In this document: piece after piece, positions 43,641 to 51,404 of the stretch
Numbering within the stretch: the stretch's first letter is position 1
How the letters are laid out: each line of letters opens with the position of its first letter
DNA from: Candidatus Limivivens intestinipullorum
GTDB lineage: Bacteria; Bacillota; Clostridia; Lachnospirales; Lachnospiraceae
Assembly: GCA_018711185.1 (NCBI GenBank)
Contig: DVIQ01000033.1
Span: forward strand, 37,229-101,228
Direction of reading: 5' to 3'
DNA: 64,000 nt
Program-made: the position numbers and the translations under genes
The notes under the pieces: model-generated
What the model was told of the DNA's origin: nothing
Seen by the model: only the letters and a program-made list of their open reading frames with translations
The model's database searches: none

Positions 43641-45546
43641 CTCCCGATTTTGTCAGAGCGTACAGGATGATGCCCTGCGAAATAATGATTCGTAATACTT
43701 CGGAAATCGTACTCTGGGGTACGATGGCGTTTGCTACCGGCATACCAAGGGTCAGCACGCCCTGGAACAGGAATGTACCGATGATTACATGGCTGATCCG
43801 CGCCCGGGCAGTCGTAGCGCCGCCCAGAAGGATTGCGGACGCGGCCACAAAGCCCATGGTACGGGGTGCCTGATAAAGCTGAATAAAACCGAAGCTCTGG
43901 GCGTATACGATAATTCCCACAGCGCCCAGCATAGTGGAAAGCATTGTTCCGATAATACGCATCTTGTCTACATTAAGGCCGGTGGCCTCGGCAAATCGCG
44001 GATTCGCTCCGGCGGCTGACATGGCGATTCCCGTTCTGGATCGCATAAACAGCCATACCAGGAAACAGCACAGGCCGAAAAACAGCAGAAGCCCCGTCGG
44101 CACGGTAACGCCGAACACCTCAAAAGAGAGGAAATCATTCAGCAGATGGCGGTACGTGGTCTGCAAACCGATGGTAGTACGCAGTCCATTGCCCAGCGGC
44201 CATTTCATAATGCTGCTCTGGAACGGAAGCACCAGCCAGGCAATACACATCAGGGAGACAATCGAGAAGCCTACATACGTAGTAACGCTCATCTCGCTTC
44301 CTTTCAAGCGGTTCAGAAGCATGCCGTACAGACAGCCCGTAACCGCGGAAATCGCCAGACCAACCACAATCGCGAAGGCGAAGCCGAACCAGCCGCTGAA
44401 GCCAAACTCGATACAGAGCAGGCCGCCCAGCAGACCGCCGATAATACCGATCGGCAGCCCTAAGTTCAGGCTGATGCCGCACTGAATACCCGGCAGCATA
44501 GCCAGTACAAGAACGCCGTTCATTCCCAGACGGATCAAGGTATTGCTGATCTGACCGGGCAGAGACAGATTATAGATCACCGCCAGCAGACAGAGCAGGA
44601 TATAAAACAGACCGATCAGCAGACGCGGAAAGCCCAGTTTCTTTACAAGCGGCGTATAGAACAGAGCTACAACAGCCAGAATAACCAATCCCACCGCGCT
44701 GGCGGCGAGCGTTTTTCCATGGCGCATAATCATGCCCTGAAGCCCCGGATTCATACCGCTCTGGGCAATAGCGCGGTCATACTGTGTCTCAAAGGTATCT
44801 CCCTGCTGCACAACCAGTTCCGAAATAGTGGTTTTCAGTGTCTCCATAATCTCATCCGTCAGAGCCGGGAAAATCTTCTTGATTTCATCGCACAGACCAT
44901 CGTAGGCCGTATCGGCTTCCGCCTGCAGGGCAAGCATCTCCTCTGTGGCTTCAAAACCGGAGAGATCCACAGTCTCCTCCTCAAGCACAATGTCTGCCCC
45001 CATATCGTCTCCGCCGTCTGCTGCCAGATCCTCCTCGGCGGAAAGAGCCTCCGATTCGGCCGCGAGATCCTCCGCGCTTTCTGTAACCAGCTCATCCGCG
45101 TGTTCTTCAATATAACGCTCCTGCGCTGCCGCCTCTTCGTCATAATAGGCCTCCTGCGCCGCCACATAAACATTCAGCGCTTCCGCCAACGGCTGCGTAT
45201 CGATCTCCGATAGATCCACAGAGCCGATGCCCTCCTCTTCCGCAAGAGCTCTGGCCTCTTCTTCCGCCGCCGCAGTGGCCTCGCGGATGGCTTCCATGCC
45301 GCCGCCTTCCTCCCGGGCCTTAGCCGTAGCCTCTGCCCTGGCAGCCTCCACATAAGCGTCTACCGCGCCGGTTCCGGCGGTGTCTAAGATCGCCTGAAGG
45401 CGCATATCGCTCAAAATTTCGCTTCCGCTTTCAGAAGAGCGCGCGGCCACGCCATAGGTTCCTATCCCCCCGCAGATCACGGCTGCCGCCAGGAACACGG
45501 CGCAGAGAATCTTCTGGGAACGTTTTATCTTTTGTTTTTTATTCAC
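43624..45546 (-). CDS. ABC transporter permease 1 with long acidic extracytoplasmic insert
   Basis: 640 residues. After the first membrane helix (about 10-35) comes an insert of about 250 residues, Ala/Glu-rich and strongly acidic, predicted to lie outside the membrane; normal BPD_transp_2 permease helices fill the rest (about 288-635). Most nucleoside/sugar permeases of this family lack such an insert. GTG 45546 (V-N-K-K-Q-K-I) has AGGAGG eight bases before it and overlaps the ATPase stop by eight bases. Confidence 0.88.
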   Translation of the reverse strand: MNKKQKIKRSQKILCAVFLAAAVICGGIGTYGVAARSSESGSEILSDMRLQAILDTAGTGAVDAYVEAARAEATAKAREEGGGMEAIREATAAAEEEARALAEEEGIGSVDLSEIDTQPLAEALNVYVAAQEAYYDEEAAAQERYIEEHADELVTESAEDLAAESEALSAEEDLAADGGDDMGADIVLEEETVDLSGFEATEEMLALQAEADTAYDGLCDEIKKIFPALTDEIMETLKTTISELVVQQGDTFETQYDRAIAQSGMNPGLQGMIMRHGKTLAASAVGLVILAVVALFYTPLVKKLGFPRLLIGLFYILLCLLAVIYNLSLPGQISNTLIRLGMNGVLVLAMLPGIQCGISLNLGLPIGIIGGLLGGLLCIEFGFSGWFGFAFAIVVGLAISAVTGCLYGMLLNRLKGSEMSVTTYVGFSIVSLMCIAWLVLPFQSSIMKWPLGNGLRTTIGLQTTYRHLLNDFLSFEVFGVTVPTGLLLFFGLCCFLVWLFMRSRTGIAMSAAGANPRFAEATGLNVDKMRIIGTMLSTMLGAVGIIVYAQSFGFIQLYQAPRTMGFVAASAILLGGATTARARISHVIIGTFLFQGVLTLGMPVANAIVPQSTISEVLRIIISQGIILYALTKSGGENRG

Positions 45547-47155
45547 GCGCTTCACCTCCTCTTTCCGGCTTAATGCCTGACATCGCCAGACCGAAATCCG
45601 CGTCGGGCGCGTCAACCGGAAGCACATCCACCACGGTTCCCTCGGAAACAATGGCAATGTTGTCGCAGATAGAACGCAGTTCCATCAGCTCAGAGGACAC
45701 CATAACCACGGTCATCCCCTGCTCCCGGTTCAGCCTCACCAGGGTTTCCAGCACCAGCTTTTTCGCTCCGATGTCGATTCCTCTGGTAGGCTCTGATACA
45801 AACAGCATTTTCGGCTTCATCGTCAGCGCTCTGGCGATGCAGACCTTCTGCTGATTTCCGCCGGAAAGCGTGCCGGTATGCTGCTGCGGAGAAAAGCAGC
45901 GGATATCCAGTTCCTTTATCATATCCTCCGCGTGCTTCCGGATCGCCTTCGTATCCTTCTGGGACATCCCCAGAAGCTTCTTTATATAATCTCCGTTGAT
46001 CTGCATGGCGTTGAAAACAATATTATCTTCAATGGATTCGTCCAGCAAAAGCCCAACGCCTCTTCTGTCCTCAGAAACCATGGCCATTCCGCTTGAAAGG
46101 GCGGCCCTGGCATCATTGAGCTTCACCTTCTGTCCCATAAATTCCACATCGCCCTCGGCCTCATAGACGCCCATAATGCCGTTGGGCACACCGATCTTTC
46201 CCTGTCCGGCCAGACCGCCGATTCCAAAAATTTCTCCTTCGTGTACCTCAAAGGAGACGTCCTTCACAACCTCCCCCGGCATATCCACCGACAGATGGCT
46301 CACCTTAAGCGCCAGGGGCGTATCCTTTGAAAATTCCCTGGGCTCCGCCGTCACAAGCGAAAACTCGCCGGATTCCCCTGAACGGCCGATCATCATTTCC
46401 GCCAGCCGCACCGCGTCCGTCTCCGACGCCGCGCAGGACGCCACGAACTGACCGTCCCTGAGAATCGTAATATTATCCGCGGCGCTGATTACCTCATCCA
46501 GCCGATGGGTAATAAAAATAATCGCGATACCCTTGGCGGCGATATTCTTCATAACTTTCAGAAGCTGTTCCGCTTCGCTTTCCGTCAGAACCGCCGTGGG
46601 TTCGTCAAACACCAGAAGGCGGACGCCTTCCTTGTCAATCTCTCTGGCGATTTCCACAAACTGCATGTATCCAACCGGAAGCCCGCGCACCATCGTATAT
46701 TCGCTGATGCTCATTCCCACACTGTCCAATGCCCTTCTGGCGTCCTCGGCCATGCGCTTCATGTCAAGAGATTCAAGCTTGGATCCAAAAATGCGCGACA
46801 TAATATTCGGTTTGGTAATCTCACGATTCAGTTTAATATTTTCAGCAATCGTAAAACCTGGAAGAAGCATAAACTCCTGATGCACCATACCGATCCCTTT
46901 CAGCATCGCGTCGTGGGGAGAAGCGATGACGGTTTTCTCACCATCGATCAGCACCTCACCGGAATAACCGCCGGTCGCATGAATCACGGGCATACCAAAA
47001 AGAACATTCATCAGCGTACTTTTTCCCGCGCCGTTTTCTCCAAGCAGCGCATGTATTTCACCCGGCCGGACCTTCAGCGATACATTGGACAGAACCGTAT
47101 TTTCACCGTATTTTTTGGTGATATTTTTCATCTCCAAAATGTATTCCGCAGCCAA
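45539..47155 (-). CDS. ABC transporter ATPase with two nucleotide-binding domains
   Basis: 538 residues, RbsA/YufO-type fusion. Domain 1 has G-E-N-G-A-G-K-S-T and L-V-F-D-E-P-T; its signature region is Y-M-Q-F-V-E-I-A. Domain 2 has the degenerate P-loop G-G-L-A-G-Q-G-K-I-G-V and the signature L-S-G-G-N-Q-Q-K. TTG 47155 is preferred, with AGGAGG seven bases upstream. It works with the two permeases and the DUF3798 protein encoded next to it. Confidence 0.92.
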   Translation of the reverse strand: MAAEYILEMKNITKKYGENTVLSNVSLKVRPGEIHALLGENGAGKSTLMNVLFGMPVIHATGGYSGEVLIDGEKTVIASPHDAMLKGIGMVHQEFMLLPGFTIAENIKLNREITKPNIMSRIFGSKLESLDMKRMAEDARRALDSVGMSISEYTMVRGLPVGYMQFVEIAREIDKEGVRLLVFDEPTAVLTESEAEQLLKVMKNIAAKGIAIIFITHRLDEVISAADNITILRDGQFVASCAASETDAVRLAEMMIGRSGESGEFSLVTAEPREFSKDTPLALKVSHLSVDMPGEVVKDVSFEVHEGEIFGIGGLAGQGKIGVPNGIMGVYEAEGDVEFMGQKVKLNDARAALSSGMAMVSEDRRGVGLLLDESIEDNIVFNAMQINGDYIKKLLGMSQKDTKAIRKHAEDMIKELDIRCFSPQQHTGTLSGGNQQKVCIARALTMKPKMLFVSEPTRGIDIGAKKLVLETLVRLNREQGMTVVMVSSELMELRSICDNIAIVSEGTVVDVLPVDAPDADFGLAMSGIKPERGGEARE

Positions 47156-47173
47156 TTTCCTGCCTCCTTTTCT

Positions 47174-47216
47174 GAAAAAAAGAGCCCGCCTCAACATCTA
47201 TGGATTGAAACGGGCC
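47174..47216 (-). terminator. Terminator/attenuator after the binding-protein gene
   Basis: On the minus strand GCCCG...CGGGC closes a stem over TTTCAA..TTGAGG, followed by CTTTTTTTC. It lies between the binding-protein and ATPase genes, the usual place for partial termination that keeps binding protein in excess. Confidence 0.65.
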
Positions 47217-47249
47217 ACTTTTATGTTTTGATTTCTGTATTACCGGCTA

Positions 47250-48389
47250 TTAACTCAGGTAATCGTTGAAGTCAACGGGAGTAAGCAGAACCGTATAGTA
47301 GTTGTCGATCGTTGTGCCGTCGGCATTGGTGTACGTCTCTACCGTCGCGCCGGGGCATTTCGCCTGGAACAGCTCGTTGATCTTGTCCGCGTCGTTCTTA
47401 TCCGTAACCTCGCCGTCGATGTATCCCTTCGCGTATTCTACTCCGACGTCGATGATCGTCATATTAACCGGTGACGGCCATGTGGAGAAACGTCCTGCCG
47501 CGTCACTCTCGGCCAGTTTTTCCGCGATCGCCTGAAGCGCAACGGTATCGTCGCCGCCTACGGAGATCTCAAGGCCAAGGGATGCCGGGAATCCGTGATA
47601 CGGGCTCGGGCAGCACGGCTGCGGATAATAAGCGTTCTCCTGCTCAAGAACGGCTGCCTGCAGCGGCTCCTGCATGGAGCAGTTGGTGGAGAAGAAAGCG
47701 ACTTTCTTTCCCGCGTACTCTTCCATCTTAGCCGGAACATCTTCCAGAATAAACTGCTGTGCGCCGGAAACGCCGGAATCACCGGTGGGGTCCGGAGCGG
47801 TAGCTTCTACATACTCAATGCCAAGGGCAGCGCAGTTCTCCTCAAGGAGCGCCTTACGGGCTGCGATGGTTTCCATTGCCAGATGGCGGGGGAATGAGTA
47901 GTGTACGAATACGTCAATACCCCAGTCAGCGCAGGTTTCCATGATGGTGTCGCCCTGCTTTGCCTCGTTGGTGTAAAGTACAATGTCAGCGGACTCGGAA
48001 ATAACGTCCGGGTCTTCCTGGGGAACGCCTGCGATCAGCAGAATGTCATCGCGGCCAAGTTCTCCTTTGATTCTGTCAAAGGCTGCCTTCGCGCCGGGAA
48101 CGGCCTGGCACATAACGATTGCCTTTACATCCGGATCGGACGCGAAGGAGATCAGCTTGGAAATCGTGGTCTCGGTCTCATCCATAAAGTTATCCGGATA
48201 GGTGTCCGTGATAATATGGTCCTCACCGTAGGTCGCTACAGCGCGCTCTGCGGCGCGGAACTCCTCCTCGCCCTGGGAAGTGGTACCGGTCAGAATCGCG
48301 ATCTTCCAGTTATCCTCTTCCGCGAACGCGGCGGTGCCAAGTGCCAGGCACATGATCAGCGCAAGCAACAGGCAACTCAGTTTTTTCAT
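47250..48389 (-). CDS. DUF3798 family substrate-binding protein
   Basis: 379 residues. A Sec signal peptide of about 24 residues ends in A-F-A; there is no lipobox Cys, so anchoring by lipid is not predicted. The mature part matches DUF3798: W-K-I-A-I-L-T-G-T, Y-P-D-N-F-M-D-E-T-E-T-T-I-S-K, F-V-H-Y-S-F-P-R-H, F-F-S-T-N-C-S-M-Q-E-P, C-C-P-S-P-Y-H-G-F-P. These proteins look like periplasmic-binding folds but have no assigned ligand. Here the gene heads an ABC operon. AAAGGAGG precedes ATG 48389. Confidence 0.88.
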   Translation of the reverse strand: MKKLSCLLLALIMCLALGTAAFAEEDNWKIAILTGTTSQGEEEFRAAERAVATYGEDHIITDTYPDNFMDETETTISKLISFASDPDVKAIVMCQAVPGAKAAFDRIKGELGRDDILLIAGVPQEDPDVISESADIVLYTNEAKQGDTIMETCADWGIDVFVHYSFPRHLAMETIAARKALLEENCAALGIEYVEATAPDPTGDSGVSGAQQFILEDVPAKMEEYAGKKVAFFSTNCSMQEPLQAAVLEQENAYYPQPCCPSPYHGFPASLGLEISVGGDDTVALQAIAEKLAESDAAGRFSTWPSPVNMTIIDVGVEYAKGYIDGEVTDKNDADKINELFQAKCPGATVETYTNADGTTIDNYYTVLLTPVDFNDYLS

Positions 48390-48408
48390 ACAAATTTCCT
48401 CCTTTTCC

Positions 48409-48438
48409 TTGCACGCTTTGCTTTGTGAAAGCATGCAA
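48409..48438 (-). promoter_or_regulatory. Stem-loop at the 5' end of the DUF3798 transcript
   Basis: TTGCACGCTTT / AAAGCATGCAA, 11-bp arms with one mismatch and an 8-base loop, starting within a few bases of the predicted transcription start. It may stabilise the mRNA. Confidence 0.45.
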
Positions 48439-48447
48439 TTTCTAAGG

Positions 48448-48476
48448 ATTATATCATTTATCGCCCGAATATACAA
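48448..48476 (-). promoter_or_regulatory. Promoter of the DUF3798 transporter operon
   Basis: Extended -10 TGATATAAT (TATAAT at 48448-48453) with a weak -35 TTGTAT (48471-48476) and 17-bp spacing on the minus strand. Confidence 0.65.
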
Positions 48477-48535
48477 GTAAAAATTTACAAAAAAGTAATC
48501 TTTCTTTCTATTTTTTTTACCCCTTCTTCACAAAA

Positions 48536-48568
48536 CGTTGCGGTTCCGCTTTGCCAAACCGTAACTTC
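48536..48568. repeat. Decayed terminal unit of the dispersed element
   Basis: GTTGCGGTTCCGC...GCCAAACCGTAAC, an imperfect inverted repeat like the GTAAC-GTTCAGC end unit with several changes, at the 3' end of the YbaK-type gene. Confidence 0.4.
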
Positions 48569-49054
48569 CTATTCTTCTCTGCGCACTACGTCCGCGTACT
48601 CTGCCCGCACGGTTCTGCGCAGATCCTCCGGATTCAGCTTCAGTGTCGTTCCAATCCGTCCCCCGCTCACGTAAATCTGCGGATAATCCGCGGCAGAGGA
48701 GTGAATGACTGTCCGGAACTGCTTTTTCATCCCCAGAGGGCTGCATCCGCCCCGGACATACCCGGTAATCGCCGTGATATCCTTCACATGGATCATCTCC
48801 ACGGACTTTTCTCCCACAGCCCTGGCGGCGGCCTTCAAATCCACCTCACAGGCAATAGGCACCACAAACACATAGTATTCACGGCTTTTTCCCTGCATCA
48901 CCAGGGTTTTAAAGGACTGCTCCACCGGAGCCCCGGTTTTTTCGGCCGTGTGCAGGCCGTCTATAAACTCATCGCATTCGTACTGGATCAACTCATACGG
49001 AATTTTATTCCGCTCCAGAATGCGCATGGCATTGGTCTTTGTCTCTTTTCCCAT
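48569..49054 (-). CDS. ybaK: YbaK/EbsC family Cys-tRNA(Pro) deacylase
   Basis: 161 residues, a complete YbaK/ProX-type editing domain (M-G-K-E-T-K-T-N-A-M-R-I-L, then G-Y-V-R-G-G-C-S-P-L-G, I-Y-V-S-G-G-R-I-G-T). It should hydrolyse mischarged Cys-tRNA(Pro). GGAGG lies eight bases before ATG 49054. The first 50 bases overlap the end of the Nudix gene in another frame. Confidence 0.94.
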   Translation of the reverse strand: MGKETKTNAMRILERNKIPYELIQYECDEFIDGLHTAEKTGAPVEQSFKTLVMQGKSREYYVFVVPIACEVDLKAAARAVGEKSVEMIHVKDITAITGYVRGGCSPLGMKKQFRTVIHSSAADYPQIYVSGGRIGTTLKLNPEDLRRTVRAEYADVVRREE

Positions 49055-49598
49055 GCAGAAAACCTCCAAGCATCTGAAATTCTTCGACGGATATGCAGTT
49101 TGGAAGGCTGCCGTCCCGCAGCTTTTCCAGACAGGTCTCATAGTCTGTCCAGAGAACGGCTTCCACCTCGCTCTCCTGAAGCCGCATCTGATCCGGCTCC
49201 CCGTCAAAATACAGCGCGTAGACGGCGCTGAGTTCATGGTTATTCCAGGGCCTGCCGTAAAACTCCGTGTGAATTTCCTCCCTTTCCCAGCCGATAAAGG
49301 AAAGCTGCTCAGGCCCTGCCGAAATTCCAAGCTCCTCCTTCAGTTCCCGGACAGCGGACTTACGGAAATCCTCTCCCGCCGGCAGATGTCCCGCCGAGGA
49401 GACGTCATAAACACCGGGAAAGGAATCCTTGTCCGCGCTTCGCTTCTGCAAAAGAACCTCCCACCTTCCAACGCAGTTTTTCCTCACCAGCCACACATGG
49501 GCCGTCCCGTGGAGATCCCCGTCCCGATGCGCCAGGGAACGCTCCTTCACCCTGCCGGTCAGGCTTCCGTCCTCGTTTCGAATGTCCAGATATTCCAT
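49005..49598 (-). CDS. Nudix hydrolase
   Basis: 197 residues with a full Nudix box, G-H-L-P-A-G-E followed by R-E-L-K-E-E-L-G-I, similar to the IDI/YfcD-type branch (R-S-A-D-K-D-S-F-P-G-V-Y-D-V-S-S-A-G-H). The substrate is probably a nucleoside or isoprenoid diphosphate derivative. ATG 49598 has AAGGAAAACG upstream; a longer frame to 49679 overlaps pepT. The 3' end overlaps the YbaK gene by 50 bases. Confidence 0.92.
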   Translation of the reverse strand: MEYLDIRNEDGSLTGRVKERSLAHRDGDLHGTAHVWLVRKNCVGRWEVLLQKRSADKDSFPGVYDVSSAGHLPAGEDFRKSAVRELKEELGISAGPEQLSFIGWEREEIHTEFYGRPWNNHELSAVYALYFDGEPDQMRLQESEVEAVLWTDYETCLEKLRDGSLPNCISVEEFQMLGGFLHGKRDKDQCHAHSGAE

Positions 49599-49617
49599 CT
49601 CGTTTTCCTTCCGCTTT

Positions 49618-50874
49618 TCATTCGTTTCGCTTGGCGGACGCGCAGCTTGGGGACGGGATGCCGCTGTAAATCTTCGCAAGCTCCAGCAGCGTATTCACCG
49701 CGATATCCATTCCCTCCGCCGTGATATGCTCATAGGGCCCGTGGAAAGAAAAGCCGCCTGTTCCAAGGTTCGGGCAGGGCAGACCCATATAGCTTAAACG
49801 CGCGCCGTCTGTGCCTCCCCGGATCGGCACCACATTGGGTACCGCGCCGGATCTCTTTACGGCCTCCATGGCATTCTCGATCAGATGGAAGCAGGGACGG
49901 ATTTTTTCCGCCATATTCCGGTAGCTTTCCTTGATCACAACCTGAACGGTTTCCTCTCCGTACTTCTTATTCAGCTCGCGGCCGATCTTCTTCATGATCT
50001 CCTGGCGCTTTTCAAACTCTTTCTCATCATGGTCACGGATAATATAGCTGAGCACCGCCTTGTCAACGCTGCCCTCCATGTGCGTCAGATGGAAAAAGCC
50101 CTCGTACCCTGACGTATCCTGGGGCCGCTGTCCCTTAGGCAGCATGGAATCAAATTCCATGGCAACCAGGGCCGCGTTTACCATGGTGTCCTTGGCGGAA
50201 CCCGGATGGATATTCACGCCGGTAAAGGTAATCGTGGCCGCGGCTCCGTTAAAATTCTCATACTCGATCTCGCCCTCTCTGCCGCCGTCCACCGTGTAGG
50301 CAAAGTCCGCCCCAAAGCCTTTCACGTCAAAGTAGTCCGCGCCGCGGCCCACCTCCTCATCCGGGGTAAAGCCGATACTGATCTGTCCGTGGGGAATATC
50401 CCCTTTGAGAAGCTCCTCCGCCATGGTCAGGATCTCCGCCACGCCGGCCTTGTCGTCCGCGCCGAGAATCGTGGTGCCGTCAGAGGTAATCAGCGTCCTT
50501 CCTTTCAGGGAGGGCAGATGCGGAAATGTCTGAATCGTCAGAGAGCGGCCGCTCTCGCCCAGATCCAGATCTCCCCCATCGTAATCCGGATGCGCCACCG
50601 GGCTTACGGGATGGTCCGCGAAATCCGAAACCGTATCCATATGGGCGATAAAGCCCAGCCTCGTCCGGTCCTCATATCCCGGCGTCGCCGGAATCGTCCC
50701 GTACACATAGCATTTCTCGTCTACTCTGGCGCCCGCGATTCCCAGAGCCTTCATCTCCTCCACCAGCACATGGGCCAGGTTAAACTGGCAGGCCGTGCTG
50801 GGTACGGCAGCGCTGGCCTCGCTGCTGGCTGTAGGAATGCATACATAATTCAATAATCTTTCGTAAGCTTTCAT
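49618..50874 (-). CDS. pepT: Peptidase T (tripeptide aminopeptidase)
   Basis: 418 residues, M20B family. The metal-site motifs are clear: F-I-A-H-M-D-T-V, G-A-D-D-K-A-G-V-A-E-I, T-P-D-E-E-V-G-R-G, plus V-D-G-G of the dimerisation part. It removes the N-terminal residue of tripeptides in the cytosol. ATG 50874 with TGGAGG upstream. Confidence 0.96.
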   Translation of the reverse strand: MKAYERLLNYVCIPTASSEASAAVPSTACQFNLAHVLVEEMKALGIAGARVDEKCYVYGTIPATPGYEDRTRLGFIAHMDTVSDFADHPVSPVAHPDYDGGDLDLGESGRSLTIQTFPHLPSLKGRTLITSDGTTILGADDKAGVAEILTMAEELLKGDIPHGQISIGFTPDEEVGRGADYFDVKGFGADFAYTVDGGREGEIEYENFNGAAATITFTGVNIHPGSAKDTMVNAALVAMEFDSMLPKGQRPQDTSGYEGFFHLTHMEGSVDKAVLSYIIRDHDEKEFEKRQEIMKKIGRELNKKYGEETVQVVIKESYRNMAEKIRPCFHLIENAMEAVKRSGAVPNVVPIRGGTDGARLSYMGLPCPNLGTGGFSFHGPYEHITAEGMDIAVNTLLELAKIYSGIPSPSCASAKRNE

Positions 50875-50910
50875 GATAACCTCCATATTCAAGCGCATAT
50901 TCGCATTACT

Positions 50911-50939
50911 ACTATAAGTCATTTCCCGTGAAATAACAA
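50911..50939 (-). promoter_or_regulatory. Promoter of pepT
   Basis: TTGTTA (50934-50939) and TATAGT (50911-50916) with 17-bp spacing on the minus strand, 36 bases before the start. Confidence 0.55.
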
Positions 50940-50952
50940 GAAGGTTTTCTCA

Positions 50953-50995
50953 TTGACCTTTCCCGAAACCTGTCCTATAATGACTACAAATGTAA
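50953..50995 (+). promoter_or_regulatory. blaI promoter with BlaI-type operator
   Basis: TTGACC (50953-50958) and TATAAT (50976-50981), 17-bp spacing. Just downstream lies TACAAATGTA (50985-50994), one base from TACATATGTA, the core of BlaI/MecI operators as I recall it. It overlaps the expected transcription start, where repressor binding would block initiation. Confidence 0.75.
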
Positions 50996-51014
50996 GCGTA
51001 AAGGAGCGATATCC

Positions 51015-51404
51015 ATGGACAAGCTGCCGCAAATCTCGGAAGCGGAATATGAAATCATGAAAATTCTCTGGGAGTCCCATCCCTTAAGCACCAACGAAAT
51101 CTGTGAACGGGCCGTGCAGACCCACAGCTGGAACCAGAAAACCATCCACACCCTCCTCTCCCGCCTTACGGCCAAGAAAGCCGTTTCCTACGAGCAGCGG
51201 GGCAGGATGTATTACTACACGCCTCTGATTGCCAGGGACGCCTATCTGGAACAGGAAAACAGCCATTTTCTGAACCGCTTCTACGACGGGAAAATGGCTC
51301 CCATGCTCTCGTCCCTGCTGTCCAATACCAGGCTCTCCGACTCTGAGCTCCAGGATCTGTATGATATGATTCATTCGAAAATGAACAAAGGAGAAAAATT
51401 ATGA
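51015..51404 (+). CDS. blaI: BlaI/MecI-type transcriptional repressor
   Basis: 129 residues. A winged helix (I-S-E-A-E-Y-E-I-M-K-I-L-W-E, then W-N-Q-K-T-I-H-T-L-L-S-R-L) precedes a C-terminal dimer domain. BlaI proteins repress until BlaR1 signalling triggers their cleavage. AAGGAG precedes ATG 51015; the stop overlaps blaR1 (ATGA). Matching operators lie at its own promoter and at the penicillin-binding-protein promoter. Confidence 0.95.
   Translation: MDKLPQISEAEYEIMKILWESHPLSTNEICERAVQTHSWNQKTIHTLLSRLTAKKAVSYEQRGRMYYYTPLIARDAYLEQENSHFLNRFYDGKMAPMLSSLLSNTRLSDSELQDLYDMIHSKMNKGEKL

Noticed and set aside
47250..48389. Annotation as a BMP/Med-family nucleoside lipoprotein
   Set aside because: The operon partners fit, but there is no lipobox and the conserved blocks match DUF3798, not BMP.
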